54,417 nucleotides of DNA, taken from the NCBI GenBank assembly GCA_900074885.1, contig FJUW01000049.1, positions 1 to 54,417 of the forward strand, read 5' to 3'. A model generated the notes under the pieces. That model saw only the letters and a list, made by a program, of their open reading frames with translations. It was not told the origin of the DNA and made no database searches. Shown here one piece after another: positions 1 through 12,711 of the stretch (within the stretch, counting starts at the first letter, position 1; every line of letters starts with the position of its first letter). The DNA comes from Rhynchosporium graminicola (lineage: Eukaryota > Ascomycota > Leotiomycetes > Helotiales > Ploettnerulaceae). A program made the translations under genes and the position numbers.

Positions 1-3000
1 GATCTATAGTTCTGAATCTAATTCGCTTAAGCTAATAGTAAATTACTAGGCGGTTTTACGACGTTCCGTAAGGTAAATAGTAAAAGATACGATAGTAGTA
101 TTACATTACTAAACTGCGATTCGGTCGTTAAGAAGCTTATCTATCTCGTAAAAAGTAATAGAGAAGATCTTATTATTAGAAGACTTCTAGCGTTTATATA
201 AGAGATAGAAAGCTAAGCTACTAATCGTATAAATCTCTAGCGTCAGAGGCTCTAGAGGAGGTCTAAGTATACGAGGTAATCTTTATCACTTCCGAAATAT
301 CATAGTAGCTATATTTATACTTTAAGTAGCTTCTATTAAGTCGCGAGATAGTATCCTAATTAATTATTAATTTATAATATAAATTATATAAGCGTAGTCT
401 TATACGTAGGTCTTTAATATAGAGACTTCTAATTAGGGTTAAAGTAGAGATTCACGCGGGATATAAGCGATAATATCGCTGAATCGTACGCACTTTAGCC
501 GTATATTAGTAGCTTCTCTAGAGTATAAAGACTTCTCTTTACTACTCTATTCTTATTCTTTAGATAATAAACACTTAGGCTCGTCGTATCTATAATAAGT
601 AGTATAAACGCTAGAGAATCGGTCCTAACTAATTAGTAGTAGTAATAGAGGGTTATTTGCCTATAGAATACTCTCTAGAGGAGAGTTTTAGATGTTTTTA
701 TAGCTATAAGTCTCCCTAGAAGTGCGCTTCTAAGCTAGTAATAATCGTTTAATAATAGAGATAAAGTTAATAATAGCTCGAAGATTAATAGGAGAGCTAG
801 CTACGCTTTACTATTCCTCGTACACTTCCTAGAACTAATTAAAGTATTCGTTTCGTTTGTCAGCGTCGTATTAGTAGCACTAGTAAGTATAGTATTTACA
901 TAAGTCCTTAATCTCGATCGGAGAGCTATAAATATTACTAAGAGGAGTATATAGTAGCTAAATAATCTATTATTTAGAGGTATCTAAGAGTACTTAATAT
1001 TCTGAAAGCTAAGTCCTTCCGAGTATAATACTATAGTTTCCGAGAGTAGTAATAAGAAAAGGAGTAAATACCTAAACGCGACGATCTACTATTAAATTAA
1101 GTATCGTATAATAACTAATAGTACTACTATTAACGCTATTAAAGCTTTTAATAGGAATTACGTTTAGTAGAAAGTAAATAGAAAGTTTTAAGAAGAAAGA
1201 AAGAGATTTAAGAAAAGAATAATTAATAAAATAGTATCTATTAGCTCTAGAATTAAGAAGTATAAGTAGCTTATACGAGAGTCTATTCTTAGTAAGAGTA
1301 ATACGTATAGTAAACGATTAACTACTAAGAAGCTTCATAAGGTTAAGATATCGTATATCTTATATACTACTTAAGAAGGAGTCTTTCCTTAGGCGTAGTC
1401 TTTTACTAGCGGTTTAATATACTCCTAGGCGTCGTCGTACGTTTCTTCGTTATTATTATCTTCTAGCTCGCTATTAATATTATTATTAGCGTTAATTATA
1501 TTAATTCGATACGGAGTATTAGGTCGAGCTAATAATAAGCGTAAGTATAAGGTAGGCGTAAAGTAATAAGAAGTATTCGCCGGTAATTATATATAAGGCA
1601 TATCGTTTCGTATAGAGTATAATACTTATTTACTAGTCGTACTAGTATTCTCGGGCGTAAGAAGACTAATTTATAGATAAGAAGAGGAGTTAGTACTATA
1701 GCGCTAAGAGGAGGTATTTATAAGGCGTTCCCGAGTCGCGCTAGCTTTAGCTAAAGACTCGGAATAATAAGTCTTTTTAATAAATTAACCTTAGTCTTTA
1801 GCTTATATAGCCTTAACGTATTCTTCTAGTATCCTTAACGTTCGGTACTATTAGAAGAGCTATTTCCGTAGCTATATAGGTAGCTTCTCCTATAAGTCTA
1901 TTTTCAGAGTCGATTAATCGTTTACTTTAGCTTTACGAGCTAGTATATAAAACTTATAGTAGAACGTCTAGAAGGTCTACTTATAATCTATCTTTAGCAC
2001 GGAGTAGCTAACTCTTATAGTTTATTAATCATATGAATTAGATAAGAAAGAGACAAGCTAAGTGATTATATTAAGTAAATCGATTATATTACTTTCTTTA
2101 TTATATTCTAGTTCTAAGAATAAGGGTTCTAGGTAAGTTCTAGCTATCCCTTCTATTTAGTTAAGTAACTAATCTTTATAGTAATCTTTATCGATAAAGT
2201 AGCTAGAGTAGCGCCGGAGAGCGTTATATATCTACACTTCCTAGAGTTTTAAAGAGTAGTCGATTCTATTAGAGAGCTTATTTAGAAAGTTCAGTATCTT
2301 CTCTATACGTATAGCGTATAATATTAACGATATTCCTCTAGTAGATTATTCTCGATAACGATTATTAAGCGTAAAAGTAGTATTATTTTCTTTAATTAAT
2401 AGTAGTAGTATTATATATAATTAAATATTATTAAACAATATAGACTTAGTAGAGCGCTAAGTAGTTAACTAGCGTAGTTCTAGGAACTTATCCTATAACT
2501 AGTATAGTTCTATAGATAAGTTAGCGTTTAATTATCTCTCCTCCGCGAGCTTCCTTTCTGCCTCTTATAGCTAGTAAGCGCGGTCTTCCTATAAGTTACT
2601 TATAGTTACTATTAATATAAGGGTATTATCAGGGAGGTTTAGCGACTTAGTAAATTCGTTAATTATAATAAGAGTTAAGGAGCTTAACTCGGACGAGGCG
2701 TCGTCGCGAGTACTCTCTATTATAGAGAGAGGTAAGTTATAGTAAGTATTATAAGTCGCCGAAGAATAAGAAGTAGAAAGAGTCGGAGAACTAGTAATCG
2801 ATTTATTAGACTTAAGTTACTTTAGTTTAAGTACTATTCTTTAAGTTTATACTTAGTATAAGCCTTCTCTATATAGCGTAGTCTCCTGCGTTTAGTAGCT
2901 CTAGGTATAGAGGTATAATATAAGTAGATATTTACTATCTTCCTAGATATAAGTAAAAGAGTTATAGATAATATAATACTTACTTTAGAAAAGTCTTAAA

Positions 3001-3206
3001 ACTACCTAAGTAATAAGACCTTATATTACTATAAATATAAAGTAGTAAGAATCACTTAAGAATCTATAACTAAGGAGTGAAGAAGTAGAGAAAGAAAGGA
3101 AGTATATATATAAAAAGGGGCTCCTAAACTCTACTCGTGTAATCTCGCTTAGTAGTAAGTGTTTCTACTAATAGGGAGAAACCTCCAAACCTGACTAGTC
3201 GTTACA
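1..3206 (-). mobile_element. A0: chromodomain Ty3/gypsy LTR retrotransposon, left part cut by window edge
   Basis: This minus-strand copy belongs to the same family as A1, A2 and A3. Its 5' LTR lies at 2972-3206 and its gag and early pol run leftward off the window. Base 1 corresponds to about base 9588 of A1. The 3206 bp present equal the matching A1 length (3173 bp) plus the 33 bp that A1 lacks, so the copy is colinear. The frame is destroyed by RIP-type TAG/TAA codons. The base-pair block next to the LTR (3207-3211, CGTCT) should be its target duplication, but the partner lies outside the window. It was inserted into element B. Confidence 0.9.
2972..3206 (-). repeat. 5' LTR of A0 (235 bp)
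   Basis: Reverse complement of the 235-bp LTR of A1-A3. The terminal TG reads as TGTAACGACTAGTC on the minus strand and the other end is RIP-mutated to TATA. The self-priming complement of the family (AGTTATAGAT on the plus strand here) lies just left of the LTR, near 2960-2969. Confidence 0.92.
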
Positions 3207-3239
3207 CGTCTAGTAACAGTATAGCGTAAAGCGTAGATA

Positions 3240-4000
3240 AATATTTAATTAGACTATTCTAATTAACTATCTGCCTTAGGGTTATTCGCTATAGTAAAAG
3301 CTAAGCTAATATTAGCGAAACTATATACGTCTCCCTAAAATCCGCTAGTAAATCGTATATCCCGATCTGAAATTATCTTCTCTAGAACTCTTAGGTCCGC
3401 GTACGTATCCTTATAATAAGCTTTAGCTTAGTCTTCGCCTCTCTAATCCTTATATCCGATAATAACCTTAATCTATTTCATTATCTAGTCCGTAAATAGT
3501 AAGACTAAGTTATATCTTTCTTTAGAAATTAGGAATCCTATAATTAAGTCTATATAGAATATATAGAGTTAAGTTATTAGAGGTAGAATTAGTATAAGTA
3601 TACCGTTTAGTAGACTTCTACCTAGTTTCGCTATTCGATAAGTAGGATAGGATACTGCGTACGATTGAACTATTCGCTATATTTTATATATAAATACTTT
3701 ATCCTTTAGGAAATTATATATCCTCTATACTCTTACGTATACTTAGTTATCGTAAGCGATACTAAGGACCTTCTTAATTAACTTTTCAGGTATATATATA
3801 CGTTTAACTCTATTAGGGTTCTGAAAGAAAAGTAACTTTATTCTAGTATCGAATCGGAATAACTTAAAAGTAAAGATACGTTTATTCCGAGGAGACTTTT
3901 AGTAATCTGTTTTTATTTTACGATAAAGCTATCTAAAAGTTCTATCCGTTAGAAGCTAGCGTAAGATAGATACTACTAGTTATTTATCTATATATTTAGA
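3240..4000 (-). pseudogene. B integrase remnant
   Basis: Minus-strand translation shows, in order, a stretch around PEKLIKKVLSIAYDN, a core block around CRIAKPGRS-like sequence and DLIIGF, and then EKIISDRD with the second catalytic Asp of the DDE core near 3360-3380. Downstream text resembles the usual post-core region. Stop codons of the TAG/TAA type interrupt the frame, so no enzyme is made. This is the catalytic part of the element that joins cDNA to the host chromosome. Confidence 0.7.
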
Positions 4001-4129
4001 TATTAAATATAAAATTGCTTTATTATCCTATACTAAGTAATATATTACCTTTAAAACTAAGATATCTTTATTATTTAACTCGTATACTATATTCGATAGT
4101 CCTTAGATTCTTTTATCCTAAGGCAATTA

Positions 4130-4560
4130 GCGTTATAGCCGGCTTAAGGTATCTGCGTTCAGATATATTTTCCTAGCTCTATAGATTATATTTATCTTAT
4201 ACGTATACTTAGCTAAGAAAAGAAACTAATTATCTAATCAGTTACTCTTCTTATAAGGACGATCCTTAAAGCAGGATAATATTACTTAATAATCTATATA
4301 GATAGTGAAATTTATACTATCGAGATATTATAGTAACTTCTCTAGCGCTTATACTAGTGCGCCTATCTCTAGCTTAGTAAGCTAGTAATTCATTTCTGCT
4401 ATAGATAAGGACTTAGATAGGAATAGGACTAGCCTTTCTACCCTATTAGTACTATCTACCTAGTGAAGAGCTACGCTATATCCGAATTCCTTAGAACTAT
4501 CGATATAAAGTATAAAGTCCTATCCGAAGTCAGGGAATTTAAGAGTTAGCGCTAAAGTAA
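4130..4560 (-). pseudogene. B RNase H remnant
   Basis: Minus-strand translation shows LYIDSSKEFGYSVALH near 4450-4520, the start of a gypsy RNase H with its catalytic Asp. It is followed by blocks resembling LVLFLSKSLS and LNADTLSRL. It lies between the RT and integrase remnants, as expected in Ty3/gypsy pol, and is broken by RIP stops. Confidence 0.65.
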
Positions 4561-4889
4561 GCTAGTCTTTTAATATATTAAATACTTATTTAGACTTATA
4601 TAGCAAGTTATCTATATATTACTTAGAGTATATTTTAGTATCCTTATAACGTTTAGCTTTCTAAGACTGGGTTAAATTAGTATATTCTTCATATCTTAGT
4701 TATAGAAGCGGAATAAGTATCGCTTTAGTATAGCTACCTTGTCTTACTCCCTCTTATAGTATATTCTTAAATCTGATTATCTTAAGCTCTAATAATAATA
4801 AGGAGATAGCTATATAATATAGTATAAATTTGCGATAGTACCTGAAAAATCCTAGCGCTTTTTCTAATTAAGATAAGGTTCTTAGAAAT

Positions 4890-5420
4890 TCCTAAGATTA
4901 TATTACTTCTATCTTCTTTTCTAAGGTATTTAGCTTTAGTCTAGATACCTTATATCCTAGCGCCTTAATAGATAGCTAGGCGAAGTAGTATTTCCCTAGA
5001 GCTAGTATAACTCTAACGTCTTCTAGTAAAATAAGCGCTAGATCTAGGTCTTTTATATATTATTCCGAGGTAGTAGAAAAGATAATCACGTTATCGATAT
5101 AAATAATAAAAAATTTCTAAAGGTATTAGCGGAATAGATTCTCTATACGTACTTAGAAGAATACTAGAGTCGTCGCTAGACTTATCGTTATAATAGTAAG
5201 TATTTTATATCCCTTATACGTAGTGATTAATACTATCTTCTATTAGTCTACTAGTTCTAAAGGCTATTAGAAGAAGGATTTAGTAAAGTCGATACTAGAG
5301 AAAATCGTTACTCTACCTATAGCGGATAAGATATTATTAGCCTTAAGTAATAGGTATACATTAAGTATTAACTTTATATTAACTTTTCTAAGGTTAACTA
5401 TAACTCTTAGCTTTCTATTT
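4890..5420 (-). pseudogene. B reverse transcriptase remnant
   Basis: Minus-strand translation shows FSSIDFTKSFF, which is RT palm motif A with its Asp. It continues to FFIIYIDNVII near 5090-5105, where the second D of the usual YIDD box reads N, a RIP-compatible change. The thumb region (DLDLVLILLEDVRVTL) follows. Several in-frame stops are present. Confidence 0.72.
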
Positions 5421-6415
5421 CTATAGACAACGAATACTAGAGCCGAAGCTAAGGAAGGTTATCCGAGGGGTACTAGTACTAGAGAGCTATTAGCTCTTAT
5501 TAGATCTAAGATTTTATTTATTTCTATCTTATCTCTTTAAAATTATAGGAAAGGTACTCTTTTCAGGTTATTAATCTCGACGCCTTCCTTAAATAGTACT
5601 AGTATATTAATTCTATTATTAAATCGTCCGAGTTCGTAACAGAATAGGTTCGTATACTAGTGAAGAATATCTTATATTTTAACTTTAATATCCGCTCTAA
5701 AAGCGTCTAATATATCCGGTTCTACTATATCTTCGGGAAGGGGTCTGATTAGGAACAGAGTACTAGCTAAGTGCCTCCCTTCTAGCTCCTCCTCTATAAA
5801 GGGTTATCTTTCGTAGATACTAGCCAGGTTTAGTAGTACTAGGTAGTCTTTAATTTTAGGTATATATTATTTAAGCACTCTTAATATCTATTCTTATTAT
5901 AGACGGATAGGTATCCCCCTTAGATTAGCGAATAGGATAGATATAAGGAGACTAGTAGTAATAGTATTAACTATAGAACCGAATTTACCTAATATTATAT
6001 CGACTTAAGGATAAGGATATACTATATATCTATCTTAACATTTAGGCAATAAGCGATATATAGTAAGTAAATTAATACTCTCCCTTAAGTATACTATAAC
6101 TATCTGCAAAAGGGAGATATTAGTATATTTTAAGGCAGATTTCGCGGTCTTTACTACTTTAGTTATCTTAAGGAGTATATAATTATTATTATCTCTTACT
6201 TATAGATAGTATAGCTTCCTTAATAACTCTTACTTAAAGTCGAGTTTATTTTCCGAGAAAAAGTTAAGCCTAAGAAGGATTCCTCCTAGTATCTTTAGTA
6301 TAATATAATATCAGTACGCCGGAAACTATAGTAGTTCCTTACCAGAAATTATCCTATATAAGATAAGTATTTCGACGAAATCGGAAATAGTAGGCCTAGA
6401 ACTTATACTAGAAAG

Positions 6416-6650
6416 TGTGACGACTGGTCAGGTTTGGAGGTCTCTCCCTATTGGTGGAAACACTTACTGCTAAGCGAGATTACCCGAGTAGAGTTTAGGG
6501 GCCCCTTTTCATATATATACTTCTATTCTCTCTCTACTTCTAGACTCCTTAGTTATAGATTCTCAAGTGATTCTTACTACTTTATATTTATAGTAATATA
6601 AAGTCTTATTACTCAGGTAGTTTTGAGACCTTTCTAGAGTAAGCGTTATA
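6416..6650 (+). repeat. A1 5' LTR (235 bp)
   Basis: It starts TGTGACGACTGG and ends GCGTTATA (ancestral ACA). A TATA-like stretch at 6511-6519 lies 32-40 bp before AGTTATAGAT (6551-6560), the likely RNA start. It differs from the 3' LTR by G-to-A and C-to-T transitions only, mostly at TG or CA. Confidence 0.95.
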
Positions 6651-6652
6651 TT

Positions 6653-6662
6653 ATCTATAACT
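6653..6662 (+). promoter_or_regulatory. A1 self-priming primer-binding site
   Basis: ATCTATAACT starts two bases after the LTR and is the exact reverse complement of AGTTATAGAT inside the LTR (6551-6560). That is the arrangement of Tf1-type self-primed elements, in which the RNA 5' end folds back as primer. No tRNA-type TGG start is visible. Confidence 0.65.
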
Positions 6663-6759
6663 CTTTTACTTATATCTGGGAAGATAGTAAATATCTANCC
6701 TAGAGCTACTAAACGCAGGAGACTACGCTATATAGAGAAGGCTTATACTAAGTATAAAC

Positions 6760-9700
6760 TTAAAGAATAGCACCTAAACCGAAGTAACCTAAGTCCGATA
6801 AATCGACTACTAGTTCTCCGACTCCCTCTACCTCTTATTCTTCAGCGACTCGTAATACTCGCCGTAACCTACCTCTCTCTATAGTAGAGAGTACTCGCGA
6901 CAACGCCTCGTCCGAGTTAAGCTTCCTAACTCCTATTATAATTAACGAACTTACTAAGTCGCTAAACCTCCCTAATAATACCCCTATATTAATAGTAACT
7001 ATAAGTAACTTATAGGAAGACTACGCTCACTAGCTATAAGAGGTAAAAAGGAAGCTCACGAAGGAGAGATAATTAAACACCGACTTATCTGCAGAACTAC
7101 GCTAGTTACAAGACAAGTTCCTAGAACTACGCTAGTTAACTATCTAGCGCTCTACTAAGTCTATATCGTTTAATAACATTTAATCGCGTATAATACCGCT
7201 ACTATTAATTAAAGAAGATAATACTACTCCTACGCCTAATAATCGTCATCGAGAATAATCTACCAGAGGAATATCGTTAATATCATACGCTACGCGTATA
7301 GAGAAGATACCAAACCTTCTAAATAAGCTCTCTAATAGAATCGACTACTCTCTAAAACTCTAGGAAGTACAGATACGTAACGCCCTCCGGCGCTACTCTA
7401 GCTACTTTATCGACGAAGATTACTATAAAGATTAGTTACTTAACTAAACGGAAAGAATAGCTAGAACCTACCTAGAACCCTCATTCTTAGAACTAGAATA
7501 TAACGAAGAAGGTAGTATAATCGATTCACTCGATATAATCACTTAACTTATCTCCTTCTTATCTAATCTATATGACTAATAATCTATAAGAGCTAGCTAC
7601 TCCGTGCTAAAGATAGATTATAAGTAGACCTTCTAGACGTTCTACTACGAGTTTCGTACGCTAGCTCGTAAAGCTAGAGTAAATAATTAATCGACTCTGA
7701 AAATAGACTTAAAAGAGAAGCTACATAAAAAGCTACGGAAATAGCTCTTCTAATAGTACCGAACGTTAAGGACACTAGAAGAATACGTTAAGGCTATATA
7801 AGCTAAAGACTAAGGTTAATTTATTAAAAAGACTTACTATTCCGAGTCTTCGGCTAAGGCTAGCGCGACTCGGGAACGCCCTATAAATACCTCCTCCTAG
7901 CGCCGTAGTACTAACTCCTCTTCTTATCTGCAAATTAGTCTTCTTACGCCCGAGAACACTAGTATAACTAGTAAATAAGTACTATACTCTACACGAAACG
8001 ACACGCCTTATATATAATCGCCGGCGAATACTCCTCGTCACTTTACGCCTACCTTATACTTACGCTTATCGTCAGCTCGACTTAATACTCCGTATCGAAT
8101 CAACGCAATTAACGCTAATAATAATATTAATAGCGAGCTAGAAGAAACGTACAATAACGCCTAGGAGTATATCAAACCGCTAGCAAAAGACTACGCCTAG
8201 GGAAAGACTCCTTCCTAGGTAATATACGAGATATACAATATCTTAACCTTACGAAGCTTCTTAATAGTTAATCGTTCACTACACGTGCTACTCTTACTAA
8301 GAATAGACTCTCGTATAAGCTACTCGCACTTCTCGATTCTAGAGCTAATAGATACTATTTTATTAATCGTTCTTTTCTCAAATCCCTTTCCTTCTTCTTA
8401 AAACCTTTAATTTACTCTCTACTAAACGTAATTCCTATTAAAAGCTTTAATAGCGTTAATAGTAGTACTATTAGTCACTATACGATACTTAATTTAATAG
8501 TAGATCGTCGCGTTCAGGTATTTACCCCCTTTCTTATTACTACTCTCGGAAACTATAGTATTATACTCAGAAGGACCTAGCTTTCGGAATATCAAGTACT
8601 CTTAGATACCTCTAAACGATAGATCATTTAGCTACTATATACTCCTCCTAGTAACGTTTATAGCTCTCCGATCGAGATCAAGGACTTACGTAAATACTAT
8701 ACCTACTAGCGCTACTAATACGACGCTAACGAATAAAACGAACGCCTTAATTAGTTCTAAGAAGCGTATAAGGAATAGCGAAGCGTAACTAACTCTCCTA
8801 TTAATATTCGAGCTATTATTAACTCTATCTCTATTATTAAACGACTATTACCAGCTCGGAAGCGTATTTCTAGAGAGACTTATAGCTATAAAAACACCTA
8901 AAACTCTCCCCTAGAGAGTGTTCTATAGGCAACTAACCCTCTATTACTACCGCCGATTAGTTAGGACCGTTTCTCCAGCGTTCATACTACTTATTATAGA
9001 TATAATAAGCCTAAGTATTTATTACCTGAAGAATAAGAATAAAGTAGTAAAGAGAAGTCTTTATACTCTAGAGAAGCTACCGATACACGGCCGAAGTGCG
9101 TACGATTCAGCGATATTATCGCTTATATCCCGCGTGAATCTCTATTTCAACTCTAATTAGAAGCCTCTATATTAAAGACCTACGTATAAGACTACGCCTA
9201 TGTAATTCACACTATAGACTAATAATTACTCAGAATACCGTCTCGCGACTTAATAGAAGCTACTTAAAGTATAAAAACAGCTACTACGATATTTCGGAAG
9301 CGATAAAGATTACCTCGTATACTCAGACCTCTTCTAGAGCCTCCTGCGCTAGAGATTTATATAATTAGCGGCTTAGCTTTCTATCTCTTATATAAACGCT
9401 AGAAGTCTTCTAATAATAAGATCTTCTCTACTACCCTTCACGAGATAGATAAGCTTCTTAACGACCGAATCGCAATTCAGTAACGCGATACTACTATCGT
9501 ATCTTTAACTATCGACCTTATAGAATGTCGCAAAACTACTTAGTAATTTACTATTAGCTTAAGCGAATTAGATTTAGAACTATAGATCCCTCACGAGTAT
9601 AGCCAGTAGGTATACGTCTTTTCTAAGGAAGCTAGCGATATTCTCCCTCCTTATCGCTTATACGATTACCGAATTAAGCTTAAGGAAGGGGCCGAGAAGA

Positions 9701-12670
9701 GCCTTAAATACTCTCCCTTATATAAGATATCGGCTAAAGAACTTAAAGTTATTAAGGCGTATATTATTAATAACTTAGCTAAAGGTTTCATCGAACCTTC
9801 TTAAGTACTATACGCTACACCTATTCTTTTCGTTAAGAAAGCTAATAGAAGTCTAAGATTCTATATCGACTTTCGCGCACTTAATAACCTCACGAGGAAG
9901 GATTAATATCTATTACTATTAATCGATAAAACGCTAGCTAGAATCTCTACTACTAAGATATTCACTAAACTAGATATTCGCTAGGCGTTCCACCGAATTC
10001 GAATAGATCCAGCCTCTGAAGAGTATACGACCTTCCGGACCTGTTATAGTATATATAAGTATAAGGTACTCCCTTTCGGTCTGACTAATAGCCCTACGAC
10101 GTATTAGCAATATATGAATAACGTCTTATTCGACTACTTAGACGACTTCTATATAGTATATCTAAACGATATTCTAATCTACTCTAACGACTTACTATAG
10201 TATTAATTATATATACATAAGGTGCTATAATAATTGCAAGACGCTAGATTATAAGCCGACCTTAAGAAGTATGAATTTGACGTTACTCGCACTAAATACC
10301 TTAGATTTATTATCTCTACTTCTAGGATCGAGGTAGACCCTGAGAAGGTTAATATTATATAATCTTAGAATTACCCGACTATAGCTAAGGGCGTATAATC
10401 GTTCTTAAGCTTTTGCAACTTCTACCGACGATTTATTAAGGACTACGGAATTATCGCAAAACCTCTTATATAACTAACTAAAAATAACATATTATTTCGG
10501 TTCGCTAAGGAGTGTAAAGATACCTTTAATTACCTAAAGCACGCTCTCACTTCAGTACTACTCCTCTACTACTATTAGCAATATCTACCTTATATGATCG
10601 AAACAGACGCTAGTAATAGAGTAATAGCAGGTATACTATCGCAATAGCACGACGAAAACTAGTTCCTAGTAGCTTACTTCTCCAAGACTATACTACCTGC
10701 TAAGCTTAATTACGCTATTTATAATAAGGAAATACTCGTAATTATACGATCTTTTAGTAACTAGAGATCTGAGCTCGTAAGCGCACTATATCAGGTCCGC
10801 GTTATCACTAATCATAAAGCTCTTAAGTACTTCATAACCTCTAAATAGCTAAACGCACAATAAGCCCGATAGGCCGAGCTACTCGCAGATTATAACTTTA
10901 TAATCACCTATCGACCTAGGAAGCATAATCCACTCGCCGATACTCTCTCTCGCAGAACAGATGAATTAGACGATTAGAATAACGCTAAAAGAACTTAGCG
11001 TTTATAGTAGCTACTACGCGAAGACTAAATCGATCAAGTACTACTTATAAGTAACCTCCGGAATAGCTCAGACTCTATAGATAACTTTAAGCTTATTAAC
11101 GCCTTAGAAGTCACAGACCTATAACTAGTCTTTTCTATAGTATAGTAAGTACTTAACGCTAATCGCACTACGCTATTACTCTAAGCTTTATAGAAATAAG
11201 CTCTCTCCGCTACTCCTAGAAAACTGACTATAGAAAAAGATCTTCTACTCTATAAAGGAAGACTAATCGTACCTAACGTCTTATACCTTCGCACGCTACT
11301 TATACGCGAAGTACATAACCGATTAGAGACTGCCTATCTAAGTACAAAGAAGACCTTATAAATACTAGTATTATAATACTAGTAGTACGGAATCGCTTTA
11401 ACTATTAACTAGTACTACTGCAACTATTATACTTGCCGACGAATTCAAGTGCCGCGTAATAAGAAACCGAGCCTCCTCTAACCTCTACCCGGACTATCAC
11501 GTCCATAGGAGTATATTACAATCGATTACTATAGCTTCAATCGCGATAAACACGGCTACGATAATATTCTCGTATTTATCGACTGTTTTAGTAAATAAGT
11601 AATTAGTATTCTATACCGAAAGACCTCCGATACGCGCGACCTTATAAAGCTTTACTTATACTACGTATACTGCTATTTCGGAGCTCTATTAATAATTACC
11701 TCTGACAGAGAGCTTTAATTCGTTTCCCGTTTTTAGACTATAGTTATTATAATTCTTAGTACTAAAAGATAGCTTTCTATAGCAGACTACCTGTAAACAG
11801 ATAGCTAAAAAGAGATCTATAACTAATATCTCTAACGCAGATTACGACCTTTTATCTCTTACTATTAAGATAACTAGTCGGAATTCTTACTTATTATAAA
11901 CTACGCCTAGATAACTCTCCCTCACGAATCCCTTAGAGGTCTCTTATCCTTTGAAGTCGTTTATAGATATATACCTCGTGTTAATTAGAATTAGAAAGAC
12001 CTACCTAACTCTACTACGCCTACTAATAAGTTAAATACTTAGTAAGCTCTAGATTACGCTAATCGTCTGCGCAACGCCTAGATTACCGCTTAATTAAGCC
12101 TCTAATATACATAAGCTAAGATAGCCTAATCCTATAATCGCTCACGCTATGAAGTCGACTTCACTACAGACGACCTTATCTAGCTAGATATACGCTACTT
12201 TACGAGTACTCGACCTAGTAAAAAACTCGACTTCCTGACTAATAGACCCTTCCGTATAATTAAAAAGGTCGGAAGCTCTTATCGTCTAGAGCTCCCTACT
12301 AGTATGAAAGTATATAACGTATTCCCTGCTACTAAGCTACGGAAGTATCTAAACGACCCCTTAATAGGATAAACCTTACCGCCGCTACTACTTATTAATA
12401 TCACTAGTGATAATAAATAGGAGATCGAAGATATACTTACGTGCCGCAAGCAGCGCAATAGCCTCTTATACCGAGTTTCCTAGTTAAATCAAGACGTCGA
12501 TCTTATATAGTACGACGCTATAGACGTTAAATACGCTCCCGCTAAGCTATAATAATTCTACCTTAATAACCTAACGCAAGCTAGACCTCCTACTAGACTA
12601 CTTAATTAGCTAAAAGCTTTCTACGATAGAATTAATAATTACGACTACCTTAATAGTAATAAGGAGATAA
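6760..12670 (+). pseudogene. A1 gag-pol (Gag, PR, RT, RNase H, integrase, chromodomain), RIP-inactivated
   Basis: Readable domains in order are as follows. Gag occupies about 6.8-8.2 kb. The aspartic protease is LLDSRAN at about 8330-8350, where DSG has become DSR through GGA to AGA. RT has KVLPFGLTNSP at about 10065-10095 and YLDDFYIVYL from 10135. RNase H has IETDASNRVIAG from about 10597. Integrase has a Cys pair near 11420, IDYYS at about 11522, SDREL at about 11704 and GPY/F-like sequence near 12240. A C-terminal chromodomain (EIEDILTCRK ... YRVS ... YDAIDVKYAP) lies at about 12418-12560. The chromodomain marks it as a chromovirus and would bind histone-modified chromatin at insertion. 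Dozens of TAG/TAA codons interrupt it, consistent with CAG, CAA and TGG codons hit by RIP. Confidence 0.88.
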
Positions 12671-12676
12671 ACTAAC

Positions 12677-12711
12677 GCTCGAGGGCGAGCTTTTTTCGGA
12701 GGGGGGAGTAG
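12677..12711 (+). promoter_or_regulatory. A1 hairpin plus polypurine tract
   Basis: GCTCGAGGGCGAGC (12677-12690) folds as a perfect five-base-pair stem around a short AGGG-type loop. It is followed by a T-run and by GGAGGGGGGAGTAG, the polypurine tract that primes plus-strand DNA, directly before the 3' LTR. The hairpin is unmutated in A1, A2 and A3. Confidence 0.75.

Noticed and set aside
8918..9160. 80-codon open frame in A1
   Set aside because: It is out of frame with the recognisable pol translation of the same stretch and is absent as an open frame in A2 and A3.
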